Shown: one piece after another, positions 23,235 to 35,566 of the stretch
How the letters are laid out: each line of letters opens with the position of its first letter
How positions within the stretch are numbered: position 1 is the stretch's first letter
Assembly (NCBI RefSeq): GCF_042453785.1
Contig: NC_091665.1
Location: 9,433,501-9,497,500, forward strand
DNA length: 64,000 bases
Direction: 5' to 3'
Origin: Malus domestica
Taxonomy: Eukaryota; Streptophyta; Magnoliopsida; Rosales; Rosaceae
Notes under the pieces: model-generated
What the model saw: the letters and a program-made list of their open reading frames with translations, nothing else
Databases searched by the model: none
Told to the model about the DNA's origin: nothing
Translations under genes and position numbers: made by a program

Positions 23235-24605
23235 TGTCGTAGGTGGGGCCAATGGAATTGGTCCAACCTTGCAATATAGAGAGCCGAACTTGGTGGTGGT
23301 GCCACCACCATTTTGATGTTCCTACTCGATAATCTTCGTGTTTCCACCAATTTTGAATTAAAGAAGATACTGATGAATGAAGTTTTATGTTTAGAATTTT
23401 GTTTTTGCAATTGTTTTTCAAGAACTCTCAATGAAAGCACCAAGTTTTGGGAGCACACTTTCGTTGCAAATTGAATTGCTGAAAACTTACACAAATGAGG
23501 ACAAGAGAAAAACGAAGTCAGGCTAACACTAGTGTAGGTTTAGACAAAGGGTATTTGATGCCTAAGTCAGAAAGGCTATAGGAAGTGATAAGAGTGTGGT
23601 GAGAGTTCTTGATTACTGGGATAAAGTGGCTAGCTTGGCTATTTATAGAGAATTGAGGAGTTAACCCTAGCATCCAAGTTCGTTGAACTTGTTAGCAAAG
23701 TGTTACCTGGTCTGCACACCAATGGAAAAGTGTTCCTCTAAGATTCAAGGAATATGTTTTGGAAAGTCTTGTCATGCTAAGAGACTGACAGGTAAACTCA
23801 TTACATATCAGGGTAATCTGCATAGTCACATGGCGATCAACTTTAAATGTATGTGATGAATTGAGCTTGGGGCATGTTGATTGTGGGCTCTTAAGGCCTT
23901 CATAGAGAATGTGGCCCATTAACGCGTTAAGGTTTGACTAACAGTCTGTGTATTCCATCAATGATAGAGTAGTTATTTTTTCTAAGTGGTACCATCGGGT
24001 GTTTTTATTGATCGGGATATTTTTATGTTCCCACACATACATTGTGGGAGCATACAACAGTTGATGAAGAGACAAAGAAGGAATAGTGAAATCCTTACAT
24101 GAAATATTTCAAAGTAAAGAAAATAAAATGCAAAGATCATCATGCTAATAACATATTATAAACAGACAAATGATAGAGAATTTTTTCTAGAGATTCAAGT
24201 AACACGAGCGTGGTGAATCACTCTATTCATCTTCTGTACAAACGTTATTTAAAAAAAAAAAATTAAATAAATACATAAAGTGGGCAGGTCCACATGAATC
24301 GACTTTAAATGGACCGGGGCCGGAAGAAAATTACTAAAGGAGGATGGAGATTAAAATGACATACTCATTACGGTGAGTTCAATATGGTCATTTTCGTCAT
24401 TTGAGGAGAACCTTTTATTGGTGGACCGACTGAAATGCCCTTACTACGCGCCACACGGCCCAGCTTCATTGGGTGAAAGAGCGGAATAACTGGAATGCAC
24501 GCTGTACAGGATAACTCCCTCCTGGAAAAGCTAGGGTACTCTGCAACTTAGCGGGAAGAAACCCTTCTCGATTGCACCACAGAAGGAAGAGATTCTTACA
24601 AGGAC
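23235..24605. other. Intergenic, repeat-like, no gene recognised
   Basis: 23235 to about 24060 looks like the right part of a repeat whose left part ends at 20911. The segment near 23545 (AAAGGGTATTTGATGCC) resembles one near 42612 (AAAGGGTTTATGATGCC), suggesting a shared dispersed repeat. 24300-24605 is probably the promoter and leader of the YEATS gene. Confidence 0.35.
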
Positions 24606-27600
24606 ATGAACAATGGTTCCTCTGCCAAAATGCACGGTCCTGATCAACCTGAAATAAGTGGGTCCTCCCCCAAATCCCTGCGCACCAAAATGGGCAAACC
24701 GGAAGACAGTGAAAAGAAGGTAACTTTCTTGTTCAATTTCAAAATTTTACAATCACCCACTTCATAATTCACCAAAACAAGGTTACCCAGATACCCAGAA
24801 GTGCTTTTGGAAATAGTTCTGATCCTCAACTTCAAGACTCTGTTTTGAGATTGATTTGATTTGATTTTCCCACATATTGTTTCATTTGTATAATGTGTTG
24901 ATTGCCCTGTTATGGATCATGAGAGTCGGCATTGTTTAAAAAAAAAAATTCAAAAAAATCGTTTCAAAATTGTTTTTTGATTTTGGATTGTTGCCCATCA
25001 TTCTGATCACCGGAAAATTGTCAAAAAAGCTTTGAGCATATGCTAATACTATGAGTCTATGTTTAGAACTTAAATTGTAGTTTTTTTTTTCATTGTTTTG
25101 CTTTTCATGTAACTTTGTGTAGATTTTTCTTAAGAATCCCAAAGATGTTGAGATTAGTGTTCCGATAGTGTATGGCAATATTGCATTCTGGCTCGGTAAG
25201 AAGGCGAACGAGTAAGTATTGCTTTATTGTCTTGTTGAATTACTTACATGAGGAATGGAATATGATAGTTAAGTTCGTGACATTTAACCAGGTACCAATC
25301 ACACAAGTGGTCTGTGTACGTTCGTGGGGCAACCAATGAGGATCTTGGAGTGGTGATAAAACGTGCTGTTTTTCAGTTGCATTCCAGTTTCAGTAATCCC
25401 ACAAGGGTGGTTGAGTCACCACCATTTGAATTGTCAGAATGTGGCTGGGGTGAATTTGAAATTGCCATTACGCTTTTCTTCCACGGTGATGTTTGTGATA
25501 AGCCATTAAACTTGTGAGTTGCTTTGAATAATAAATTACGTGATTTACTTGGTACTTGGCTATCCAATTTTGTGTTTGATGCTGTCTATGTTCTTTGCAT
25601 TTGTACCAAGTCCTCGACAATGGAATAGTAGATTTAAACCTAGTTTGACCGAAGCAACTTTGTCTTTTAATTTCCAACGTCGATATGTTCATTGTCTATC
25701 TGAGTATTCACCAGAACCCTTGCAGCGACACATCCTGCTTTAATGTACCATATAGTTATGAAATGGGGAAATAAGATTTTACTTAACCTTCTAGTATGCT
25801 TAATTGGGAGATGAATTTTTCAAACAATGAGTTTGATTATTTATTACGTGCATTGGTATAATTTCACATTTGATTAGAAAAAACCAACAACCTGTTTTTC
25901 ATTTTAACGTACATTTGGTACTATGCCTGCCCATCTTTGCAAGGAGAATTTGATCTTGAACTTTTTCACAGATTTCATCATTTGAAGTTGTACCCAGAGG
26001 ATGAGTCCGGTCCTATGTCGACTAAAAAGCCTGTTGTTGTGGAATCATATGATGAGATTGTGTTCCCTGAGCCTTCAGAGGCTTTCTTAGCTCGTGTGCA
26101 GAATGAGCCAGCTGTTGTCTTTCCCAGACTACCTGCTGGCGTTGCTTTGCCTCCACCTGGTATAAATTATTTATGCTGTTGTGTCTGTAATTTCTTTTTA
26201 TCATTTTGTGGATTGTAAAGTATTCCTTTTCATTGCTTGTAGTGCCAGTTGAGGATGCAAGTAAGAGAAAGAGAGGGGACACTAAAGATCATCCCCTATG
26301 CCAGTGGTTCACAAACTTTTCAGAAGCAGATGAGCTGCTACAACTTGCAGCAGCTCGTCAGCAGGTATGCATTACTTTATCTCATATTTTCTAGATATAA
26401 TTTATGGAACTTGAAACTTTGTGATCATGAAGAGCTGTCAATAAGTCTGTATTTGTGGAAAAAAATTTACCATCTGTGGTTTCTTAGATTATGTACTGAT
26501 GTATTTGTCCAGTTAATTTCTTTGTGCTGAATCCTTTTGCAATTTATTGCATATATTAGTGTCTAGGATTCTAAAATCTTATGTGCACTCAAACTCCAAA
26601 GATAAATATAATTATTATTATTAGAAGTATTTCACCCTTCTCATTTATGTATTGAATGGAATTCTATCCATATTTTGCAGTCATGTCTTTAGCGCAACTT
26701 TAGATGTATATTTGAGAATTATGAACTCTAAAATCATCATTATACGTTAGTGTAGAAAACATCAAACATGAGCCCAGTATGCTTAGAGAAAATGAATAGG
26801 GCGGCTTCATGTTCTAAGAGCTGTAAAGCGATTTCGTAGAAAAATTGTGAGTATGATATTGTTGTGCGTCAATCAAAAACATTTAGCCGATAGACGGTAG
26901 CTCTCAATCTGGTCAATCATGTAGTGTGTAAACTAGTGTAATAATGTCTAATCTAACAGATGTTTAAATATCCCAAGAGATATAGGGGTATGATGTTTGA
27001 ATCCTAGGGCGTGCTCTGTAAACCCCAAAGACCAGCCAGCCATGTTTAGTAGGTCTGTGTTTAAATTGAACAGTCTTTGGTACTCAAATGCTGTAAGCTG
27101 GTCTGTGGAACTGATAATGCATTGAGAACACAGCCAGAATGAATAACAAATCAGCATGCTTTTTGCGTTAATGGATTGTAATGTCCATGGGTTCAGATGT
27201 AGAAAATGGTGAACCAAAATTGTACTTTAGAGCCAAGGCAGACCTAAAATAACATTCAAAACTAGTTCATATTTAAGTTGTTTTAACTATAAACTAATTC
27301 TTTAGTTTCCCAAACACATCCTAAGTATGTGTTGAATGGATTGACTGGGTTCTCAAATGAGTTAAGGGAGGACTACCTTTCTTCTTCCAATGAATTCTGA
27401 TAACATGTTTCCAAACAGAGCAAAATGTATGCAAAGATCTGTAGTCATTCGATCATGGTATCGTTCTATGTTTATGTACACTACTAGGGAGAGTAAAAAA
27501 ACAGGCTGGCAATTATGGCAGGCAAGTACGCACTGCTTTTTTGTAACCCTTGGTCTAATCAGAAGACTAATAGTCTCGTCGGTCGCCAAATTTCCACCAA

Positions 27601-28278
27601 AGTTTCTTTTTGAAGTGCGAACATGCCATATTGAGTTAAAAGCCCCCCCCCCCCCCTCGGGGACAAATCTCTCAGCTAGAAATGGAGCCAACCATCTTCC
27701 ATGAAACATATCTGTATGGCGTTCAATGGAATGAATATGTTTTCTTTAAATTCTCCTTGGGCAGACTAATTTGTTGAGTTCTGCATAATTGTATGAGTTC
27801 TTACTGGTAATTCTCACGACTGCTATAGTGGTTGTTTAAATTATTCTGAAATTCGTGAACCAGCCTAAGCATCTGTGATAAATACCTAATTTTGTTTCTT
27901 TATGTTCATTGACTCATCACAATCAAATTTCTTTGTGATTTCATTGTTATTAACCATTGAAATCTGAAATAAGTTGGAATTGAGTAGGTTATTAATCCTG
28001 AAACTAGTAAGGATTTATTAAGATGAATCACATGTTGTAGAGATCTGAACATATTTGATGTTTATGCATTAGTAGGCAGTAATGTATACCATAAGCTTGG
28101 TTACTCTAGTTGAGATAACAAAATTACTTATCGTGATAGAAAATGCTCAAGGAACTATATTAACCTCAGGTTTCAAATGCCATTGTATTAGGTTCAAGCT
28201 CATATTGCTAAATTCCGAAGAGAGATGACTCTTCTAGAGGGTAAGAATAAACAAGTGAATTCTGTCTCCGACCAGTGA
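24606..28278 (+). CDS. YAF9A: YEATS-domain protein, YAF9/GAS41 (TAF14) homologue
   Basis: Encodes a 273-residue histone-acyl-lysine reader. GAS41/YAF9 proteins are shared subunits of the SWR1 (H2A.Z exchange) and NuA4 (histone acetyltransferase) complexes in the nucleus. Six exons with GT/AG borders: 24606-24719, 25123-25211, 25292-25513, 25972-26159, 26243-26364 and 28192-28278. They sum to 822 nt with no stop. The YEATS domain (about residues 47-180) has [50 protein letters not shown], and [13 protein letters not shown]. After [16 protein letters not shown] come a basic linker and an acidic/hydrophobic segment ([20 protein letters not shown]) leading to a short C-terminal coiled coil ([16 protein letters not shown]), the usual complex-binding end. 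Intron 5 is unusually long (1.83 kb) and holds a C(14) tract near 27643. The gene looks intact. The symbol follows Arabidopsis YAF9A/TAF14B; assignment between paralogues is less sure. Confidence 0.93.
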
Positions 28279-29326
28279 CTGTACATTATCCTGCAGATTT
28301 ATGAAGATTCCAGTTCCAAATTGGTTCCGTGGTAGATACATTCGAATTACTCGCAGCAGATGCACATGATGGCACACAAATGTAGTGCCTACATGTATAT
28401 TCTCAGCTATGGCGAGTTATTGTACCTTCTCATTTTCTTTTTTGTTTATCTCTCTTTTACGTAAATTTGTTGTCTTGTTCATTTGCAATGAGGCATCCAT
28501 CGGTAAACGATTTAAAGGAGGAACGTAAAAGGTGTATCTTTTAATATATTTTATGCCAAGAAAAGAGAGAATTTTGGTTTACTTTGACACTTATTATTGA
28601 TTGTTCAACTTGTCTGTGCTAGTAATCTGAAAGTACATATGAAGAGAATATAGTAGGTATGAAATTTGAGGTGCATTCGGAACTACGATATCATCTGAAT
28701 CAATTTTATTTTTCAATTCTAAGTGTTCTATGAGGAGCCATTCTTAACTCTCACTCCCTCACAGAGTTCTTGTCAAAGTTTGCTGAGGTAGGTCCAAACT
28801 AATCATTATCTTCATAGTTGCATATGCCCGGCTGAATCTAGGCTTCTTATAGAGTAGGTAGTGCTCATTTTCTCATAGATAGGGCACACCTCATTTCTAG
28901 CTATATGTCAACTTCAATGTCATTTCCCATACTTTACAGTGTTTCTACGAGAAAAACTTCGGTGCAGGCACAGATAGTCGCTTTGGCAACAGCCGCGACA
29001 CCAATCTTTGACAGCCTTCTGTAGCACTTGTCGCCAGCCTTCAACAGCACCGCTGTAGCCCCCCAGCGACAGCATCGCAACACCCAGAGACTGCGCCGTC
29101 GCCAACACTCCCACAAATACCCAATTTTTATGGCTAGAGTTTCTGATTTATATATATATATATATATATTGTATGTGTATGTTGTCTGCGTGCATTGTTA
29201 TACTTGTACTCTTTTCTTTTCATCCTATTATATAATATATATATATATGTGTGTGTGTGTGTGGTGTGTGTGTATTTATAATATACGTTGTGTGTGTATT
29301 TATAATATACGTATGTGCTAAGGGTG
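28279..29326. other. Intergenic; YAF9 3' UTR and microsatellites
   Basis: 28279 to about 28700 is likely 3' UTR. 28930-29120 is a GC-richer stretch of unknown nature. 29147-29310 holds TA and TG microsatellites with two copies of a GTGTGTATTTATAATATACG-type unit. The copia insertion at 29332 landed just after these. Confidence 0.4.
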
Positions 29327-29331
29327 ATTAT

Positions 29332-29711
29332 TGTTAGTGTATATGAATTCACAGATCTTGATCTGAAGAAAGAAAGCTGGACGAAGAACAAACAAGAAAC
29401 ACAGAGAGACACAGAGGAAGCTGAATGGTTTCTTTTCTCTCTGTCAAGTTGCAGAGGAATATTTTCTGTGTATTTGAAAGAGCACGAACCACATGCTTTT
29501 TACATAACAGATGGCCTTAAACTTGGGACCACACATACACTACATTTCATCTTAGTCGCTCATCCATCTAATTACATGGATCAACCAACACATGGCACTC
29601 ATGGCCTTTTACAAAACAGAACTTTACACTTGGCATTATTTTGCACAAGTGAATACACCAATTTAAACAATCTTATTCTAAACTTTTCAGCTCAACACTT
29701 ATAATTCAACA
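29332..29711 (-). repeat. 3' LTR of copia element B
   Basis: 380 bp; on the minus strand it reads TGTTGAATTATAAG to CACTAACA. It differs from the 5' LTR only at a C/G near 29491 and a G/A near 29557. Flanked on the left by target duplication ATTAT. Confidence 0.95.
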
Positions 29712-31210
29712 CTCCCCTTTAAGTTTTGAGCTGATTTCACTCCAAGCATTTCCCTGAGATAGTTGAACCGATCCTTTGTTAAAGCCTTGGTGAATATGTT
29801 TGCCACCTGCTCATTTGTTGGACAGTACACCAAATCAATTATCCCTTCCTGGAGTGCATTCTTGATGAAGTGATACCTTCTGTCAATGTGCTTGGTTTTT
29901 TGATGAAAAAATGGATTCTTAGTGATTGCAATTGCAGCTGTATTGTCACAGTGCACTGGAGTTGCTTCAGTTTGCATCTCACCAAAATCTTCAAGTACAA
30001 ATCTAAGCCAAATGGCTTGAGCAGTTGCTTCAGAGGCACTGATGTACTCTGCTTCTGCAGTAGAGAGTGCTACACAATTCTGCTTCACAGAGGCCCACGA
30101 GAACACTCCACTGTCAAAAGAAAATGCATAACCAGAAGTGCTTTTGCTGTCATCAACAGATCCTCCCCAATCACTATCACAAAATCCGATTAACATTGCA
30201 TTCTTTCCTTTTACATACTCCAGACCATAGTCTAATGTTCCCTTGATGTATCTAAGCACTCTTTTGGCTGTTCCAAAATGTTTGTTTGTAGGACAGTGCA
30301 TGAATCGAGCTAGAAGGCTTGCAGCATACATTATATCTGGTCGAGTAGCTGTGAGATACAACAAACTGCCCACAATTCTTTGATACTGTTCCTCACTTGT
30401 TGAACCACTACCATCATCTTTGCATAACTTCTCTGATGAAACAAGAGGTGTGAACACAGATTTACACTCATTCAATCCAAACTTATCCAACAAGGAAGCA
30501 ACATATTTTCTTTGATGGATAAAGATGCTTGTGTGAGTTTGAATAACTCCCATACCAAGAAAATGGTGAAGAAGTCCCAAATCTGTCATCTCATATTTTA
30601 TCATCATGTCTTCCTTGAATTCCTTCAACATCTCAGTGCTATTTCCAGTATACACTATGTCATCCACATAGATTGAAACAATTAGAATTTCTCCTCCCCT
30701 TGCTTTGATGTAAAGAGTAGCTTCACTTTGACTTTTCACAAACCCACAGTGAGCAAAGTATGTATCAATTTCACTATACCAGGCCCTTGGTGCCTGCTTT
30801 AGACCATACAAAGCTTTATGAAGCTTGTACACCTTGTCTTCACTCCCCTTGATCACAAACCCATCTGGTTGTTCTACATAAACCTCTTCTTCAAGTACTC
30901 CATTCAGAAAAGCAGATTTCACATCTAGTTGATATAATTTCCAACTTTTCTGAGTTGCCAAGGCAATTAGGGTCCGAATTGTATCAAGTCTAGCTACAGG
31001 GGCAAACGTTTCATTGTAATCCACACCTGGTTTCTGTGCATATCCCTTGGCTACCAACCTTGCCTTATGCTTTTGCACTGTCCCATCAAGATTAAGCTTG
31101 GTCTTGAATACCCACTTAACCCCAATTATAGGTTTATCACATGGTCTGTTCACTAGATCCCATGTTGCATTCTTCTCAATCATTGACAATTCATCTTTCA
31201 TAGCTTTCAT
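29699..31210 (-). CDS. Copia element B: reverse transcriptase and RNase H
   Basis: 503-codon minus-strand frame beginning with the codon directly after the TGA that ends the upstream frame, so it is the second part of one polyprotein. RT opens with WDLVNRP and [14 protein letters not shown]; the catalytic YVDD is at about residue 180 ([11 protein letters not shown]), and [17 protein letters not shown] and [11 protein letters not shown] precede it. RNase H carries [26 protein letters not shown] and CDNTAAIAI, with the terminal [10 protein letters not shown]. It overlaps the first bases of the 3' LTR. The protein could be made only by readthrough or internal initiation. Confidence 0.9.
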   Translation of the reverse strand: MKAMKDELSMIEKNATWDLVNRPCDKPIIGVKWVFKTKLNLDGTVQKHKARLVAKGYAQKPGVDYNETFAPVARLDTIRTLIALATQKSWKLYQLDVKSAFLNGVLEEEVYVEQPDGFVIKGSEDKVYKLHKALYGLKQAPRAWYSEIDTYFAHCGFVKSQSEATLYIKARGGEILIVSIYVDDIVYTGNSTEMLKEFKEDMMIKYEMTDLGLLHHFLGMGVIQTHTSIFIHQRKYVASLLDKFGLNECKSVFTPLVSSEKLCKDDGSGSTSEEQYQRIVGSLLYLTATRPDIMYAASLLARFMHCPTNKHFGTAKRVLRYIKGTLDYGLEYVKGKNAMLIGFCDSDWGGSVDDSKSTSGYAFSFDSGVFSWASVKQNCVALSTAEAEYISASEATAQAIWLRFVLEDFGEMQTEATPVHCDNTAAIAITKNPFFHQKTKHIDRRYHFIKNALQEGIIDLVYCPTNEQVANIFTKALTKDRFNYLREMLGVKSAQNLKGSVEL

Positions 31211-33844
31211 TCATGATTCATCTTTAGCTGCCTCTTCAAATTTTTCAGGTTCCATAATGCAAAGATTGCATTGTGCTAGAACATCATCTAGATTCTTCCA
31301 TCTCAATGAAGTGTGATCAAAGGCTTGAGTCTTTCTCATGCTGCTGTTCACATCACTTACAGATTCATGAGAAGATACCAGACTTGGTGACAGAGCATAG
31401 TCATTTCCTGCTGGAGTTGTCTCTGATGAAATACATTTAGGCATCTCAGATAACTCATTATGATTCAACACAGTGACATAATTCTCAGAAGTTTTCTTCC
31501 ATTCCCAGGCTGCATTTTCTTCAAACACTACATCCCTTGAGAGTATAAGCTTTTTACTAAGAGGTTCATACACTCTGTACCCCTTTTCACAGGTTGCATA
31601 ATCTACAAATATGCCCTTGACACTCTTTGCATCTAGTTTTTGTCTCAACTCACTTAGTGTATGTACATAACATAAACATCCAAAGATTCTAAGATGTGCA
31701 ATTCCAGGTTTTCGACCACTGAATGCTTCAAATGGAGTTACTTCTCCAAGAGCTCTTGTAGGACACCTATTCAGTATGTAGACAGCTGTGAGTACAGATT
31801 CTGCCCATAAATAGTAAGGTAGTCCCTTGTCATGAAGCATAGCTTTTGCCATTTCAACTACATCTCTGTTCTTCCTTTCTACCACTCCATTCTGTTGTGG
31901 AGTATAAGCCATAGAAAACTGTCTTTGAATCCCTGCATTTTCACACATTTTGTTAAATCCACAAGATGTGAATTCACCTCCTCTGTCACTTCTCAGACAT
32001 TTTACTTTAAAACCACTTTGCAACTCCACCATGGATTTGAATTTTCTAAAATAGATCAATGCATCTGACTTGTATTTCAGAAAATAAACCCACATCATTC
32101 TTGTACAGTCATCTACAAGAAGCATAAAATATTTGTTACCCGCAAGAGAATCATTTTGCATAGGACCACAAAGATCTACATGCACTAGCTCTAGAGGTTT
32201 GCTTGCTCTCCATGCCTGATTCTTTGGAAACCATTCTCTATGTTGTTTCCCAAACTGACAGCCTTCACAAACTTCATCCACTTCTTCTAAAACTGGAAGA
32301 CCATGCACCATTTCTTTGTTCTTAAGCTGTTGAAGACCTCTAAAATGCAGATGGCCTAGTCTCTTGTGCCATATCCACGTAGACTTAGAAATACTTGCTC
32401 TTAGTACAACCTGATCATTTGGTATCAGTGTCAAAGGATAACACCTGTTCTTTTTCATTTCAACTTTAAGTACCAGACAATCCAATGAAGGACCATCAAA
32501 TATACTACACATCTTTCCCCTAAATACCAGGTAGTAACCATGTTCATCCATCTGACCCACACTTAACAAGTTTTCCTTCAAACCAGGTAGGTACATTACT
32601 TCCTTGACATATTTTCTGCCTTTGCTTGTGTCTATCACAAGTGTACCAAAACCTGCCACATTCATAAGTTCTCCTGTGGGCATTTGAACCTTGCCAACCA
32701 CATTTGTCTTCATGTCTATCAACAACTTTGAATCCCCTGTCATATGGTTGCTACAACCACTGTCAACATACCATTCTCCATTCACTTTTGATTCAGTGAT
32801 TGTGCTATTTGCATAAAACAAATTCCCTGTCACCTCAACTTGATTAGCACTGTTTGCCTTTTGCACTGATTTACCTACTGTGCACTCTCTAGCCCAGTGT
32901 CCAAACTTTTCACAGTTATAGCATTTGGGTTTCCCTTTATACCTACATTCTCCAAAGTGAAACTTAGAGCATACCCTGCACTGTGGTTTTGTACCTATCT
33001 GACCCATTGATTGTGCATTATGTGCAGAATTAGTAGGAAATTTCTGCTGAAACTTGGGTTTTGAACCCCATTTCTTGCCTTTATTATTCCAATTCTTCTG
33101 GAACTGAGATGAACCAGATTGACTTTCGCTCCTATTTTGCTCATTTGAACTCACTGAGAAAGATGAGAAAGATGAGAATGCTTTCCCAGTAGTATCAACA
33201 GTATGTAGATCGAACCGTTGTTCTTGACTCTTCAAGATTGCAACTACCTCCTGCAATTCTACAGTCTCTAGACACTTTGTGTTTTCTATAACCAAACAGA
33301 TAGAATCATAAGGTTTACTAAGACTAATCAGAACCTTCTGCACAAGTCTCTCATTCGACAGAGATTCACCAAATGTTCTCATCTGATTAATTAGTTCATT
33401 CAACCGTGTAAGATAGCTAGATAAAGACTCATCATCTCGCATCCTAGCATATTCAAATTCTCTTCTAAGATTCTGCAATTTCACAGATCGTACCTGATCA
33501 CCGCCATGATATTCTCCGTACAACAAATCCCATGCCATCTTAGCTGACTCGGCATTGGCGATTCGTGGGAAGATTTTATCCGAGACTGCATTCTGAATGA
33601 TTCCCAAAGCCTTTGCGTCTTTCATCAAAGCAGCTACCATTTCTTCATCATCCGTCGATGCTTCTCCAACTTCCTTCTTCTTCGGATTGGAGGCTGTAAT
33701 CCCCTTCTCTACTAGATTCCATAACCCAAGAGATTTGAATATTGTTGCCATTTTAATTCTCCAGAACTCGTAGTTCTCACCGGAGAAAATTGGAGTCCTC
33801 ACTTCCGAGCTTCCAGATCCAGACATGTTTTCCACAACCTTCAC
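31211..33844 (-). CDS. Copia element B: gag, protease and integrase
   Basis: 877-codon minus-strand frame. In order: gag (TPIFSGENYEFWRIKMATIF, UBN2-type), a CCHC zinc knuckle CYNCEKFGHWAREC (about residues 306-320), protease with the active-site block WYVDSGCSNHMTG (about 355-368), integrase zinc region WHKRLGHLHFRGL with CEGCQFGKQ, and integrase catalytic core with acidic residues in HVDLCGP (about 555), RSDRGGEF (about 618) and VVERKNR (about 655), a D,D-35-E arrangement. It ends EEAAKDES then TGA (31213-31211), just where related polyproteins run on into RT; the expected codon there is tryptophan (TGG). All catalytic residues seen are intact. Confidence 0.92.
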   Translation of the reverse strand: MKVVENMSGSGSSEVRTPIFSGENYEFWRIKMATIFKSLGLWNLVEKGITASNPKKKEVGEASTDDEEMVAALMKDAKALGIIQNAVSDKIFPRIANAESAKMAWDLLYGEYHGGDQVRSVKLQNLRREFEYARMRDDESLSSYLTRLNELINQMRTFGESLSNERLVQKVLISLSKPYDSICLVIENTKCLETVELQEVVAILKSQEQRFDLHTVDTTGKAFSSFSSFSVSSNEQNRSESQSGSSQFQKNWNNKGKKWGSKPKFQQKFPTNSAHNAQSMGQIGTKPQCRVCSKFHFGECRYKGKPKCYNCEKFGHWARECTVGKSVQKANSANQVEVTGNLFYANSTITESKVNGEWYVDSGCSNHMTGDSKLLIDMKTNVVGKVQMPTGELMNVAGFGTLVIDTSKGRKYVKEVMYLPGLKENLLSVGQMDEHGYYLVFRGKMCSIFDGPSLDCLVLKVEMKKNRCYPLTLIPNDQVVLRASISKSTWIWHKRLGHLHFRGLQQLKNKEMVHGLPVLEEVDEVCEGCQFGKQHREWFPKNQAWRASKPLELVHVDLCGPMQNDSLAGNKYFMLLVDDCTRMMWVYFLKYKSDALIYFRKFKSMVELQSGFKVKCLRSDRGGEFTSCGFNKMCENAGIQRQFSMAYTPQQNGVVERKNRDVVEMAKAMLHDKGLPYYLWAESVLTAVYILNRCPTRALGEVTPFEAFSGRKPGIAHLRIFGCLCYVHTLSELRQKLDAKSVKGIFVDYATCEKGYRVYEPLSKKLILSRDVVFEENAAWEWKKTSENYVTVLNHNELSEMPKCISSETTPAGNDYALSPSLVSSHESVSDVNSSMRKTQAFDHTSLRWKNLDDVLAQCNLCIMEPEKFEEAAKDES

Positions 33845-33928
33845 GGAGCTTCAAGAGAGCTTCGATTTAGCTCAATAACTTCACAGATTTACGCCCAGAT
33901 GGTTAAATCCAACTTGGCTTTGAGGCCA

Positions 33929-34308
33929 TGTTAGTGTATATGAATTCACAGATCTTGATCTGAAGAAAGAAAGCTGGACGAAGAACAAACAAGAAACACA
34001 GAGAGACACAGAGGAAGCTGAATGGTTTCTTTTCTCTCTGTCAAGTTGCAGAGGAATATTTTCTGTGTATTTGAAAGAGCACGAAGCACATGCTTTTTAC
34101 ATAACAGATGGCCTTAAACTTGGGACCACACATACACTACATTTCATCTTAGTCACTCATCCATCTAATTACATGGATCAACCAACACATGGCACTCATG
34201 GCCTTTTACAAAACAGAACTTTACACTTGGCATTATTTTGCACAAGTGAATACACCAATTTAAACAATCTTATTCTAAACTTTTCAGCTCAACACTTATA
34301 ATTCAACA
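33929..34308 (-). repeat. 5' LTR of copia element B
   Basis: 380 bp, the promoter-side LTR for the minus-strand element. Target duplication ATTAT follows at 34309-34313. Confidence 0.95.
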
Positions 34309-34313
34309 ATTAT

Positions 34314-35522
34314 TGATTAATACTCCTTTTTTTTAATATAATATATGTGTATGCTCAGTGTGTGATTAATGTTTCTATGTTGTGTTCACTTGTGTATTAT
34401 AACCAATATTGCCATGCATTTTAATTACATAATATATAGTTCCACTGATTAATTGTAATGCTTGGTTAATTTTATAATGGATTTGGATGATATTACCATT
34501 TAAAATTTTACGAAGTATTATTTTCTGTATAATTATATATAATATATAAAACATATATATTAAAAAATTTAGGTCCTGTGAGGCTTCGCCTCACACCTAG
34601 GTGGGGCTATCCATGGGACACCTTGTCTACGCATTCGCCTTTTAATACATTGATTTGGTTTCACTCACCTATTTGTATCGATTGTCATAGTGCAGAAGCT
34701 ATATTGAAGTTTTTGTTGTCCTCTACTAGAGAAGATATTCAATATGGCTGACTAACAAGGGTAGCTCTCACATCACGTGGGATTATGTGGTGGCTAAATA
34801 CATAGTGATCTTATGTAAGAGGTGCCCTACAAACGATGTGGTCAGTTATCTCTATATTGTTTGCCATTTACTATTTCCCTTGCAATGCACATGGGATTGA
34901 ATTCATATCACCAATTTACAAATCTTGATGGCATAACCATCAGGTGCTTAGTGTTCTGATCCTATCCTTACTTTGAAAATACACAAGGATATGGATAACA
35001 CCATATTTCATATATATCCTTTGACCAATCATGTTTCTATGTGTTTATTTAGTATGTTTATGATTTTTAAACTTCTTATTGAACAACCCATGGGACCATA
35101 TATTCTGACATCACCACCATCAAAATCCATTATGTAGCCTCTTCAGGCTTCATTGTCAAAGCAATTGCTTACAACCCACATGGGTGTGAATGCCTTTGTT
35201 CATTATGTTTTTTCCATTCGAACAATATTTTTACCTGATCCAAACTACTCTGAACATGATTCAACTTAATTACAAAAGCAGAAACACATTACTTTAGCCA
35301 ACTGAGCTACGTTTGAAGTCTGCATTTTCATTATTGGTTTAGTTCCTCTTGTTCTACCCATACCTATAAAAGAATAATAGTTGGGATCTTTTGGTAAATA
35401 TTCAAGATGACCTCATTTTGTTACCAAGTTTTCAGCAAGAGAGCCAGTGGAAAAAGACAATACCTCATAAGATATTCCAACTATATACAGTTAACAGTTG
35501 AAGTAATCTTTTTTGGATAATT

Positions 35523-35566
<44 letters not shown>

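Larger units (their letters stand above)
29332..34308 (-). mobile_element. Complete young Ty1/copia retrotransposon (element B)
   Basis: A full element of 4977 bp. The two 380-bp LTRs (29332-29711 and 33929-34308) differ at only two positions. Target duplication ATTAT lies at 29327-29331 and 34309-34313. On the minus strand the 5' LTR is followed at once by TGGCCTCAAAGCCA (33915-33928), a primer-binding site differing from the usual TGGTATCAGAGCCA at three bases. The polypurine tract TTAAAGGGGAG sits at 29712-29722 before the 3' LTR. One gag-pol frame of about 1.38 thousand codons fills the interior, broken by a single TGA. Confidence 0.95.

Noticed and set aside
29315-29704. Plus-strand open frames in both LTRs of copia B (also 34065-34301)
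   Set aside because: Duplicate because the LTR is duplicated; antisense to the element and without a domain.
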